A DNA stretch of 8,613 nucleotides from Acidobacteriaceae bacterium (GTDB taxonomy: Bacteria; Acidobacteriota; Terriglobia; Terriglobales; Acidobacteriaceae), in assembly GCA_025462785.1 (NCBI GenBank), contig JAOAPG010000189.1, positions 1 to 8,613 of the forward strand. Direction: 5' to 3'. The notes beneath the pieces are model-generated. The model searched no databases. It was not told the origin of the DNA and worked only from the letters and a program-made list of their open reading frames with translations. Made by a program: the position numbers and the translations under genes. Each line of letters starts with the position of its first letter. Position 1 is the stretch's first letter. Positions 1 to 5,291 of the stretch are shown piece by piece.

Positions 1-119
1 ACGTAAGCAGGCAATGTGCAAAGTGTGGAAACTTCACCGATCCGAAAATAAAGTTTATCGGGAACGACCACGTCACTGGCGCTTGAAGACTTCGCTGCGG
101 ATTTGCCACGAGGACTCAT
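1..119 (-). CDS. MerR-family transcriptional regulator, N-terminal part (runs off the left edge)
   Basis: Reading leftward from ATG at 119 gives 39 open codons to the window edge. The first about 20 residues are a Ser/Lys/Ala-rich tail. Then comes KLYFRIGEVSTLCTLPAYV, which matches the start of a MerR-type winged-helix DNA-binding domain (xFxIGEVAxLxGVxxxVLRxWE). MerR proteins bind spacer DNA of promoters as dimers and activate or repress nearby genes. The effector-binding part lies outside the window, so no ligand can be named. The start is uncertain: ATG 119 has no clear Shine-Dalgarno sequence, and an in-frame GTG at 134 is the only other upstream choice before a stop at 143-141. The upstream gene on the same strand is the lysine-rich mini-ORF, separated by an intrinsic terminator. 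The family call rests on one short motif but is distinctive. Confidence 0.75.
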   Translation of the reverse strand, partial: MSPRGKSAAKSSSASDVVVPDKLYFRIGEVSTLCTLPAY

Positions 120-182
120 TGTTCGAGAGGGCACTCTTTTTCACCAACCTGAATCTCACGGCTGGCCTTAAAACCCGTGTCC

Positions 183-220
183 AGTGCAGGAAGCATAAAC
201 CCCAAGGCGCATCCTGCACT
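183..220. repeat. Inverted repeat, 9-bp perfect arms
   Basis: AGTGCAGGA (183-191) and TCCTGCACT (212-220) are exact reverse complements around a 20-base loop. The repeat lies between the mini-ORF terminator and the MerR start, so on the minus strand it would fold in the MerR 5' leader. No T-tract follows on either strand, so it is not an intrinsic terminator. Apart from this repeat I see no gene, tRNA or clear promoter in 120-287. Confidence 0.5.
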
Positions 221-287
221 TCAACGTTCGAGGCACCAACCGATTCTGCACAATCTTACTTCTTCCAGAACGCCAGCGCCATAGAGC

Positions 288-321
288 AAAAAACCCCTCG
301 AAAGGTGCTTCTTTCGAGAGG
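288..321 (-). terminator. Strong intrinsic terminator ending the mini-ORF transcript
   Basis: On the minus strand an 11-bp stem (321-311 with 304-294) pairs completely, with one G-U wobble, around a six-base loop. It is followed at once by six T residues (293-288). This is the textbook rho-independent shape. It lies 33 bases after the stop codon of the lysine-rich mini-ORF and shows that a leftward transcript is made and ended here. Confidence 0.9.
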
Positions 322-334
322 CCTTACTGCTTGA

Positions 335-352
335 TTTCGCGGATGCGCGAAA
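335..352 (-). other. Hairpin just downstream of the mini-ORF stop
   Basis: On the minus strand TTTCGCG (352-346) and CGCGAAA (341-335) form a perfect 7-bp stem with a four-base loop, starting one base after the TAA stop. Its arms share the CTTTCG / CGAAA sequences with the terminator stem that follows. The two hairpins could therefore exchange strands, as in attenuators. That exchange is an inference from complementarity only. Confidence 0.6.
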
Positions 353-353
353 G

Positions 354-395
354 TTAGTGCTTTTTCTTTTTTGCTGCCTTTTTCTTTGTAGCCAT
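354..395 (-). CDS. Lysine-rich 13-residue mini-ORF (micropeptide or leader peptide)
   Basis: ATG at 395 opens MATKKKAAKKKKH and stops at TAA (356-354); seven of 13 residues are Lys. The case for translation is context. A near-ideal Shine-Dalgarno GGGAGG (408-403) lies seven bases before the ATG, a sigma70-like promoter lies about 100 bases upstream, and a hairpin plus a strong terminator follow directly. Lys-rich tails of this type resemble the basic ends of bacterial histone-like proteins, but at 13 residues this is no domain. It could be a free basic micropeptide, a leader peptide whose lysine codons sense charging of tRNA-Lys ahead of the MerR gene, or simply the translated end of a small RNA. 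Automatic gene callers would miss it because of its size. No function can be assigned from sequence. Confidence 0.55.
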   Translation of the reverse strand: MATKKKAAKKKKH

Positions 396-426
396 GTTGT
401 TTCCTCCCTTGAATTTAAAAATCTAG

Positions 427-473
427 AGTTGCAACTGAGCCGAAACCTGCAATCGCACCCAGTACTTGTACTG
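427..473. repeat. Two palindromes in the mini-ORF leader
   Basis: AGTTGCAACT (427-436) is a perfect 10-bp palindrome. CAGTAC-TT-GTACTG (460-473) has perfect 6-bp arms. Both lie between the predicted start of the minus-strand transcript and the mini-ORF. They could be protein-binding sites or small RNA structures. Confidence 0.4.
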
Positions 474-479
474 AACACG

Positions 480-522
480 ATCTTGCCACAAGATATTGGG
501 CTCTATTGACGCTATTGTCAAT
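480..522. promoter_or_regulatory. Two operator-like inverted repeats over the minus-strand promoter
   Basis: ATCTTG-CCA-CAAGAT (480-494) and ATTGAC-N6-GTCAAT (505-522) both have perfect 6-bp arms. The second covers the -35 element of the predicted leftward promoter and the first touches its -10. This placement suits repressor or activator operators. The stretch lies in the gap between the leftward mini-ORF and the rightward antiporter gene, so a bound regulator could affect both. The regulator is not identifiable. Confidence 0.45.
493..521 (-). promoter_or_regulatory. Sigma70-like promoter for the leftward mini-ORF
   Basis: On the minus strand a perfect -35 TTGACA (521-516) is followed after 17 bases by a weak -10 CAATAT (498-493). 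Transcription would begin near 486 and leave a leader of about 90 bases before the mini-ORF. The strong -35, the correct spacing and the downstream Shine-Dalgarno sequence and terminator support it; the -10 is only a three-of-six match. Confidence 0.45.
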
Positions 523-635
523 CTAATTCTTTGTAGTGGACAACTTTTCTAAGCTCGTTGAAGAGGCGAACACAACTTCCAGAAACTTGCGAGTTTTGTT
601 GCGGGCTTCTTTGCCTTGCCCTATTCTTCCGTTGA

Positions 636-1829
636 ATGCCCCACGGTACAGAAGAGCTGCTGCTCGAACTGCTGGTTATTTTCGTCTCTGCAAAAGTGAT
701 TGGGGAAATTTTCGAGCGGTTGAGCTTGCCTTCCGTGCTCGGCGAAATACTTGCTGGTATTGCGCTGGGTCCCTATGCCCTCAATTGGATCCAGCCCAGC
801 AGCACAATTTATTCCGTCGCGGAGCTCGGAGCCATTTTTGTTTTGTTCAGTGCTGGGCTCGAGACCAGCCCGCGCGAATTGATCGACATCGGCGGCAAGG
901 CTGTACAAGTAGCGGTCGCTGGCATCGTAGTTCCGTTTATCCTCGGCTTTGCCTATATGAAGCTGCGTGGCGACGCCACGAATGAAGCTGTTTTCGTCGG
1001 CGCCGCGATGGTCGCAACAAGCGTCGGCATTACTGCCCGCATTCTCGCGGATTTACACGTGCTCTCCGCCCGCCCGGCGAGAATTATTCTTGGTGCGGCA
1101 GTATTCGATGACATCCTCGGAATGCTTCTACTCGCAGTCGTTGCTGGCCTATCAAGCGGAGGCGGACTGCACTGGCTGCACCTTGGCATTCTGATCGGTG
1201 AGGCAACCGGCTTCGCTTTATTCATGATGTTCGTCGCTCCTCGAATCGTGCGCCACATCGAGCCTCGTGTAGAACAGCTTTCCACTCAAAATGCATCCTT
1301 AATCGTTGCGCTAGCGATTTGTCTATTGCTGTCCTGGCTCGCAGCCAAAATCGGAATGGCGGCTATCATCGGCGCATTTTTCGCCGGAATGGTGTTTGCC
1401 GACTATGCTCCACAATGGAATTTAACGCCTAGGGTGTCCGGCATCACTGAATTCCTCTCGCCTTTCTTCTTTTTCGCGATTGGCTCCCGACTGGACGCCA
1501 GACTTTTCACCAAAGATGTGCTGGTGGCTGCAATTGTCATCTCGCTCTTAGCTATTATCTCCAAGGTGATTGGCTGCGGGCTGCCACTTCTGAATGAAGG
1601 TTGGAGCACGGTGCTGCGCGTCGGCGTAGGTATGATGCCGAGAGGCGAGGTTGCTCTTATTGTCGCTCTCGTCGGATTGCAATCGAAAATTATTGCGCAG
1701 CCGACGTACGCAATTGTAGTTTTTATGACCGGTGTCACCACACTCATCGCTCCACCCCTCTTACGCTATTTATTTCGGGACGTCGTTCCTACGGAGCAGG
1801 CTGCTGTTATCTCACCCGTGCGGTTATAA
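636..1829 (+). CDS. Cation/proton antiporter, CPA2 type (Na_H_Exchanger family)
   Basis: A 397-residue, almost wholly hydrophobic protein with about 11-13 membrane helices, expected in the inner membrane exchanging Na+ or K+ for H+. Family marks are GEILAGIALGP (36-46), the kinked-helix stretch TSVGITARIL (128-137), the ion-binding pair Asp158-Asp159 in FDDILG, Lys310 in a late helix, and MPRGE (334-338). The DD pair plus the Lys is typical of electrogenic CPA2 members. There is no C-terminal TrkA-N/RCK domain, unlike full KefB/KefC, so glutathione or nucleotide gating is not expected. A TGA (633-635) directly before the ATG rules out an earlier start in frame. There is no convincing Shine-Dalgarno sequence, and the rightward promoter was not found in 523-635. 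The next gene, fabG, starts 51 bases downstream with its own Shine-Dalgarno sequence. Ion specificity cannot be read from sequence. Confidence 0.92.
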   Translation: MPHGTEELLLELLVIFVSAKVIGEIFERLSLPSVLGEILAGIALGPYALNWIQPSSTIYSVAELGAIFVLFSAGLETSPRELIDIGGKAVQVAVAGIVVPFILGFAYMKLRGDATNEAVFVGAAMVATSVGITARILADLHVLSARPARIILGAAVFDDILGMLLLAVVAGLSSGGGLHWLHLGILIGEATGFALFMMFVAPRIVRHIEPRVEQLSTQNASLIVALAICLLLSWLAAKIGMAAIIGAFFAGMVFADYAPQWNLTPRVSGITEFLSPFFFFAIGSRLDARLFTKDVLVAAIVISLLAIISKVIGCGLPLLNEGWSTVLRVGVGMMPRGEVALIVALVGLQSKIIAQPTYAIVVFMTGVTTLIAPPLLRYLFRDVVPTEQAAVISPVRL

Positions 1830-1880
1830 TCAGCCTCTCCACAGCCTTCACTAAGGCGAATATAGGAAGGACTAAAACGA

Positions 1881-2624
1881 ATGACGCTTTCAGGCCGCGT
1901 GGCATTTGTCACGGGGGCATCGCAAGGCATTGGGCGTGCTTGCGCCATCAAGCTGGCTCAATCAGGAGCAACTGTGGCACTTGCGGCACGAAGCCAGGAA
2001 AAACTTGAGGAAGTCGCTCAGCAGATTCGTACTGCGGCCGGAAACGCGGCAGTGTTTCCCCTCGATGTTTCTAACGAGGAACAGATCAAGACCGCGTTCA
2101 AGTCTGCCATTGGGCAGCTCGGCAAGATCGACATCCTGGTGAACAATGCCGGAGTTACTCGCGACCAACTGGTCATGCGGATGAAGCGGGCCGACTGGGA
2201 TACCGTCCTGAATACAAATTTGACTTCTGCCTATTTGTGCATTCAGCAGGTGATCTCCTCCATGTTGAAACAACGCTGGGGACGCATTATTAACATCACG
2301 TCCGTATTCGGGCAGACCGGACAGGCGGGACAGGCGAACTACGCTTCCTCGAAGGCTGGCCTTATTGGATTAACCATGGCCATCGCGCGCGAGGTCGGAT
2401 CACGCAGCATAACTTGCAACGCAGTTGCTCCCGGTCTTATTGAAACCGCAATGACGTCGAATCTTCCCAGCGAATTGAAGGAGTCTGCGCTGAAGAACAT
2501 TCCCCTTGGCCGGAATGGCACTCCAGAAGATGTAGCCAGCGCAGTGGCATTCCTCTCCTCTGAGGAAGCCTCCTACATCACAGGCCATGTGTTGAATGTC
2601 AATGGGGGCCTGTTAATGGGGTAA
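1881..2624 (+). CDS. fabG: 3-oxoacyl-[acyl-carrier-protein] reductase (FabG-type SDR)
   Basis: This 247-residue protein is the classic short-chain dehydrogenase/reductase of fatty-acid elongation, reducing 3-oxoacyl-ACP to 3-hydroxyacyl-ACP with NADPH in the cytoplasm. Visible marks are the Rossmann loop TGASQGIG (11-18), Arg37 after the second strand (fits NADPH), the DV pair (62-63), NNAG (88-91), and the tetrad Asn113, Ser141, Tyr154 and Lys158 in YASSK. The C-terminus YITGHVLNVNGGLLMG is typical of FabG. Length matches the family. GGAAGGA (1865-1871) is a good Shine-Dalgarno sequence, nine bases before the ATG. It is not embedded in an acpP/fabD/fabF cluster here but starts a short cluster with an acetyltransferase and a hydrolase. 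A paralogous SDR with another substrate cannot be ruled out, although the motifs are very FabG-like. Confidence 0.93.
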   Translation: MTLSGRVAFVTGASQGIGRACAIKLAQSGATVALAARSQEKLEEVAQQIRTAAGNAAVFPLDVSNEEQIKTAFKSAIGQLGKIDILVNNAGVTRDQLVMRMKRADWDTVLNTNLTSAYLCIQQVISSMLKQRWGRIINITSVFGQTGQAGQANYASSKAGLIGLTMAIAREVGSRSITCNAVAPGLIETAMTSNLPSELKESALKNIPLGRNGTPEDVASAVAFLSSEEASYITGHVLNVNGGLLMG

Positions 2625-2644
2625 CTCGGACGATCCCGGAATTT

Positions 2645-3106
2645 GTGATTAGATCAGCCGAATCTTCCGCGGACATCGCCTCCCTACGCGATCTTTTTCT
2701 CGAGTACGCCAACTCGCTCGGCTTCAGCTTATGTTTTCAAAGCTTTGACCAGGAGCTCGCTAGCCTTCCAGGAGTTTATGCATCGCCAAATGGACGTTTG
2801 CTGCTGGCAGAAATTCATGGCGAAGTAGCTGGATGCGTGGCTCTTCACCAGCTAGATGAGGAAATATGCGAGATAAAGCGACTCTATGTTCGTCCTCAGT
2901 TTCGCGGCAAGCGCCTCGGACGGTCGCTCGCCGAGCACGTCATTAGCGAGGCTCGAGCGATTGGGTATAAGCGTGTGCGTCTGGACACGCTTGAACCGAC
3001 GATGAAAGCTGCGGTCGGACTATATTTCACCTTAGGCTTTCGTGAGATTGCCCTGTATAGCGAAAATCCGATTGAGGGCGCGATGTACCTGGAACTGGAG
3101 CTTTAA
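2645..3106 (+). CDS. GNAT-family N-acetyltransferase
   Basis: A 153-residue single-domain protein with the GNAT fold, which transfers acetyl from acetyl-CoA to an amine. The core is EIKRLYVRPQFRGKRLGRSL (76-95). Here beta-4 leads into the pyrophosphate-binding loop R87-G88-K89-R90-L91-G92, with Arg90 where a second glycine is common. The later AVGLYFTLGF (123-132) is the usual motif B. The start is GTG at 2645, 20 bases after the fabG stop. No better in-frame start exists, and the Shine-Dalgarno sequence is weak (GGA near 2638), which suggests translational coupling with fabG. The following hydrolase starts 25 bases after the stop, so the three genes probably form one operon. The substrate is unknown; family members acetylate small amines, antibiotics or protein N-termini. 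Confidence 0.88.
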   Translation: MIRSAESSADIASLRDLFLEYANSLGFSLCFQSFDQELASLPGVYASPNGRLLLAEIHGEVAGCVALHQLDEEICEIKRLYVRPQFRGKRLGRSLAEHVISEARAIGYKRVRLDTLEPTMKAAVGLYFTLGFREIALYSENPIEGAMYLELEL

Positions 3107-3131
3107 AGTAACGGGATTGGAAAGGAACTAT

Positions 3132-3884
3132 ATGAAATTGGTGACCTCGGCTTTCGTTCTTTTTTTCGTTGTAACGTTTGCGATCTTCTCCTCAGCAGCG
3201 ACCTCGAAAGAGGTTTCTTACAAGAGCGGCGACGAAACGGTTCACGGCATCCTGTACACGCCCGAGGGCAAGGGGCCATTTCCCGGCATCCTCGTGATCC
3301 ACGAATGGTGGGGACTCAACGACTGGGTTAAAGAACAGGCGTCCAAACTGACCGACCAGGGCTACGCCACTCTGGCCGTTGACCTATATCGGGGAAAAGT
3401 TGCGACGACACCGGAACTCGCCCATGAAATCATGCGCGGCGTTCCCGAAGATCGAGCTAAACGGGACCTGCACGCTGCATTTGAATTTCTCAAGTCACAA
3501 CCGAATGTGCGAAAAGATCGCACTGCAGCAATCGGATGGTGCATGGGTGGTGGGTACTCACTCGATGTTGCTCTCCAAGAACCTGCGTTGACTGCCGATG
3601 TGATCAATTATGGTCACCTCGCGACCGATCCAGAGTCACTCAAGAAGATCAATGCGGCTATTCTAGGAAATTTCGGTGGTCAAGATCAGGGCATTCCTCC
3701 CGCCGATGTGAACAAGTTTGCACAGACACTCAAGCAAATGGGCAAAACGGTAGACGTAAAAATTTATCCTGATGCGGGGCACGCTTTCGAAAATCCCAAC
3801 AACAAGGGGGGGTATCGAGCGCAGGATGCCGACGATGCGTGGAAGCGCACCGTTAACTTCCTTGCTACCACTCTGAAGAAGTAA
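3132..3884 (+). CDS. Exported dienelactone hydrolase family protein
   Basis: A 250-residue alpha/beta hydrolase of the dienelactone hydrolase (DLH) family. Residues 1-23 look like a Sec signal peptide: Lys2, a hydrophobic stretch 8-19, then SSAA with likely cleavage after Ala22 or Ala23. The mature enzyme would be periplasmic or secreted. Family marks are HEWWGLN (57-63, conserved Glu58), the nucleophile elbow GWCMGG with Cys137, Asp185 in GGQDQ, and His217 in DAGHAFENP; this is the Cys-Asp-His triad of DLH. The start at 3132 is chosen over an in-frame alternative at 3042. It has GGAAAGGA (3119-3126) five bases upstream, it begins exactly at the signal peptide, and the earlier start would overlap the GNAT gene by 65 bases. 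Despite the name, most exported members have no proven role in chloroaromatic breakdown, so the substrate is open. It is likely cotranscribed with fabG and the GNAT gene. Confidence 0.9.
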   Translation: MKLVTSAFVLFFVVTFAIFSSAATSKEVSYKSGDETVHGILYTPEGKGPFPGILVIHEWWGLNDWVKEQASKLTDQGYATLAVDLYRGKVATTPELAHEIMRGVPEDRAKRDLHAAFEFLKSQPNVRKDRTAAIGWCMGGGYSLDVALQEPALTADVINYGHLATDPESLKKINAAILGNFGGQDQGIPPADVNKFAQTLKQMGKTVDVKIYPDAGHAFENPNNKGGYRAQDADDAWKRTVNFLATTLKK

Positions 3885-3994
3885 AAGAACTGAATCGTAG
3901 CTTTTGGAAAGCCTCGGCTGAGACTGGCCTGTATCAGCTTAAGGCCTTCTACGGCGCGTATAACATCAACAATTCACGAGCAATGAATTTTCTC

Positions 3995-4023
3995 TTGCCA
4001 GACGGTACTGCTCTGGTTACTAT
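3995..4023 (+). promoter_or_regulatory. Sigma70-like promoter for the XRE regulator
   Basis: TTGCCA (3995-4000), a 17-base spacer, then TACTAT (4018-4023): four of six and five of six matches to consensus with ideal spacing. Transcription would start near 4030, leaving about 33 bases before the ATG at 4063. The rest of the 3885-4047 gap shows only a weak short hairpin near 3900 and no T-tract terminator. Confidence 0.6.
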
Positions 4024-4062
4024 GCAGTCCATCGTCGGGGGTCTCAGTTGGCCGTTTTTTCT

Positions 4063-4410
4063 ATGAACATCGGGGAAACAATCAGAAACTACCGTCTGCA
4101 AAAGGGCATGTCGCAAGGCGACATTGAGAAACGTACTGGGCTTTTGCGGTGCTACCTGTCTCGTGTGGAAAATGGCCACACCATTCCCTCGCTCGATACC
4201 CTTTCAAAAATTGCAGGAGCTATGGAGATTGCTCTATCGCAATTTTTTAATGACTCCGGCCATACGAATGGTACAAAGGGCCTGCCGCAATTGTCGGACG
4301 ACGAAATTCGTTTTCTAAGCCAGATCCGCCGTTATTCAGTAAGCCTGAACGACAGCGACCGCAAACTGGTTCTAGCGATGGTCAAGAAGATGGCGTCAAC
4401 CTCCAAGTAA
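4063..4410 (+). CDS. Small XRE-type helix-turn-helix regulator
   Basis: A 115-residue protein with an N-terminal XRE/Cro HTH domain (about 3-63): IGETIRNYRLQKGMSQGDIE, then the recognition region LLRCYLSRVENGHTIPSLDTL and LSQFF. It is a predicted cytoplasmic DNA-binding dimer. The short C-terminal tail ends in SLNDSDRKLVLAMVKKMAS (94-112), a helix also found at the end of a regulator type that I recall as common and multi-copy in Acidobacteriota. I chose ATG 4063 because the domain starts there. A TTG at 4048 in frame (adding MAVFS) has a better-placed purine run GGGGG (4037-4041) before it and could be the true start. Its own promoter lies at 3995-4023. There is no effector domain, and the target genes are unknown. 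The adjacent coiled-coil gene starts 88 bases downstream. Confidence 0.85.
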   Translation: MNIGETIRNYRLQKGMSQGDIEKRTGLLRCYLSRVENGHTIPSLDTLSKIAGAMEIALSQFFNDSGHTNGTKGLPQLSDDEIRFLSQIRRYSVSLNDSDRKLVLAMVKKMASTSK

Positions 4411-4498
4411 GTGACTTTCGTTCCATCCCTCTTGTGACCAGCGGGTACCTCCTCTCGTTACCTCGGAACTTCTACACTGTCAGCAGGAGATTTCTCGA

Positions 4499-5161
4499 GT
4501 GACGATCGACGAAGAACTAACACAGTTGGAATCTCAACTGAGACGGCTGAAAATCGAGTACGAAGTTTACTTCAGCAATCCGACAAAGAAGCCGCCCACT
4601 GATATTGAATGGAAGGTGCTCAGTCTTCTACGCAAATTCAGCGACGGTGGCCGGATGAGCTTCTCCCAGCGGTTCCGCTACAACGAAATGGCACAGCGTT
4701 ACGCTGTCTATAGCGACCTGTGGCGGAAGAAAGCCCGTATTCGTGAAGAGGGATACCGTCGCCCTCAAGACGCGATTCTCTCTGTCCAGGGAGTCAGGCC
4801 AACCGAGCACGAGCGGGAACACAAAGTTTACGGAATTTCGCACGCTGCTGTTGCTGCGGTTGCGGCGAAGGTCTCCTCTCCTTCGGCCAGAGCTCCATCC
4901 TCTGATCCAGAACCCGAACCACTTAGGGTTCAGTGTTCGGACGCTCGCGCTGAGCGCGACAAAGTGGAAAAACTCTTCCTGGCGTTAACCGAAGCAAAGA
5001 GGAAAGCTGGAGAGTCCGTATCAGGCAATATGGACAGCTTCACTTCTTTCGTGCAAAAGAAAACCGATCAAATACGAAAGCAATACGGATGCGAATCCGT
5101 GGAGTATACGGTCGAAATGCAAGAAGGGCATGTTCGATTAAAAGCCCGAGCCAAAGTCTAA
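4499..5161 (+). CDS. Coiled-coil protein resembling the MXAN_5187 C-terminal family
   Basis: A 220-residue soluble protein with no signal peptide or membrane helix. Residues 1-25 form a short coiled coil (ELTQLESQLRRLKIEYEVYF). Residues 34-90 are a helical region with RFRYNEMAQRYAVYSDLWRK. Residues 113-143 are an Ala/Ser/Pro/Glu linker, probably disordered. Residues 150-195 are a second helical stretch, ending in a beta-rich tail GCESVEYTVEMQEGHVRLKARAKV. The order LExQLxRLKxEYExYF, then RF, RY and W in the helical block, then the VEYxVxxxxGxxxLKA tail, is how I remember the MXAN_5187 C-terminal family of Myxococcota and Acidobacteriota; I could not check this. The start is GTG 4499 with AGGAGA (4485-4490) eight bases upstream. 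The XRE gene lies just upstream and may be in the same transcript. Function is unknown in the family. Confidence 0.75.
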   Translation: MTIDEELTQLESQLRRLKIEYEVYFSNPTKKPPTDIEWKVLSLLRKFSDGGRMSFSQRFRYNEMAQRYAVYSDLWRKKARIREEGYRRPQDAILSVQGVRPTEHEREHKVYGISHAAVAAVAAKVSSPSARAPSSDPEPEPLRVQCSDARAERDKVEKLFLALTEAKRKAGESVSGNMDSFTSFVQKKTDQIRKQYGCESVEYTVEMQEGHVRLKARAKV

Positions 5162-5181
5162 TCAGATCCAAATTTGCAGAA

Positions 5182-5203
5182 GGACAGCCGCGCCCGGCTG
5201 TCC
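5182..5203 (+). terminator. Perfect 9-bp GC-rich hairpin between the coiled-coil gene and purH
   Basis: GGACAGCCG (5182-5190) and CGGCTGTCC (5195-5203) are exact reverse complements around loop CGCC. It begins 21 bases after the stop of the coiled-coil gene, a normal place for a transcript end. It is followed by GAAGATTTCCC rather than a T run, so it is a poor intrinsic terminator. It may protect an mRNA end or act in the purH leader. No purine-riboswitch-like structure was recognised between it and purH. Confidence 0.45.
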
Positions 5204-5291
5204 GAAGATTTCCCACCAGTCCGATCATCGTCCCCCAACAACTTCTCCTGATAGAATTTTCAGTTAGTTGACCTTCGATTACGAGGCTGAA

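Noticed and set aside
3..86. Plus-strand end of a possible CxxC protein (QCAKCGNFTDPKIKF...)
   Set aside because: The opposite strand reads a clear MerR N-terminus in the same bases, which is much better supported.
120..287. Possible tRNA or structured RNA gene before MerR
   Set aside because: Searched by eye for a cloverleaf and CCA-type end; only a 9-bp inverted repeat with a 20-base loop is present, not a tRNA.
14..334. 106-codon plus-strand ORF at the left end
   Set aside because: It lies antisense to the MerR start and runs through the minus-strand terminator; the protein looks random and has no Shine-Dalgarno.
221..478. 85-codon minus-strand ORF overlapping the mini-ORF in another frame
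   Set aside because: It lacks a ribosome site, reads across the strong terminator and resembles no protein.
506..534. Rightward promoter for the antiporter (TTGACG at 506-511)
   Set aside because: At 17 bases spacing the -10 would be CTTTGT, a poor match; TCTAAT at 522-527 has no -35 at proper distance.
536..985. 149-codon plus-strand ORF starting at GTG 536
   Set aside because: Most of it is an out-of-frame shadow of the antiporter gene; the N-terminal part has no supporting signal.
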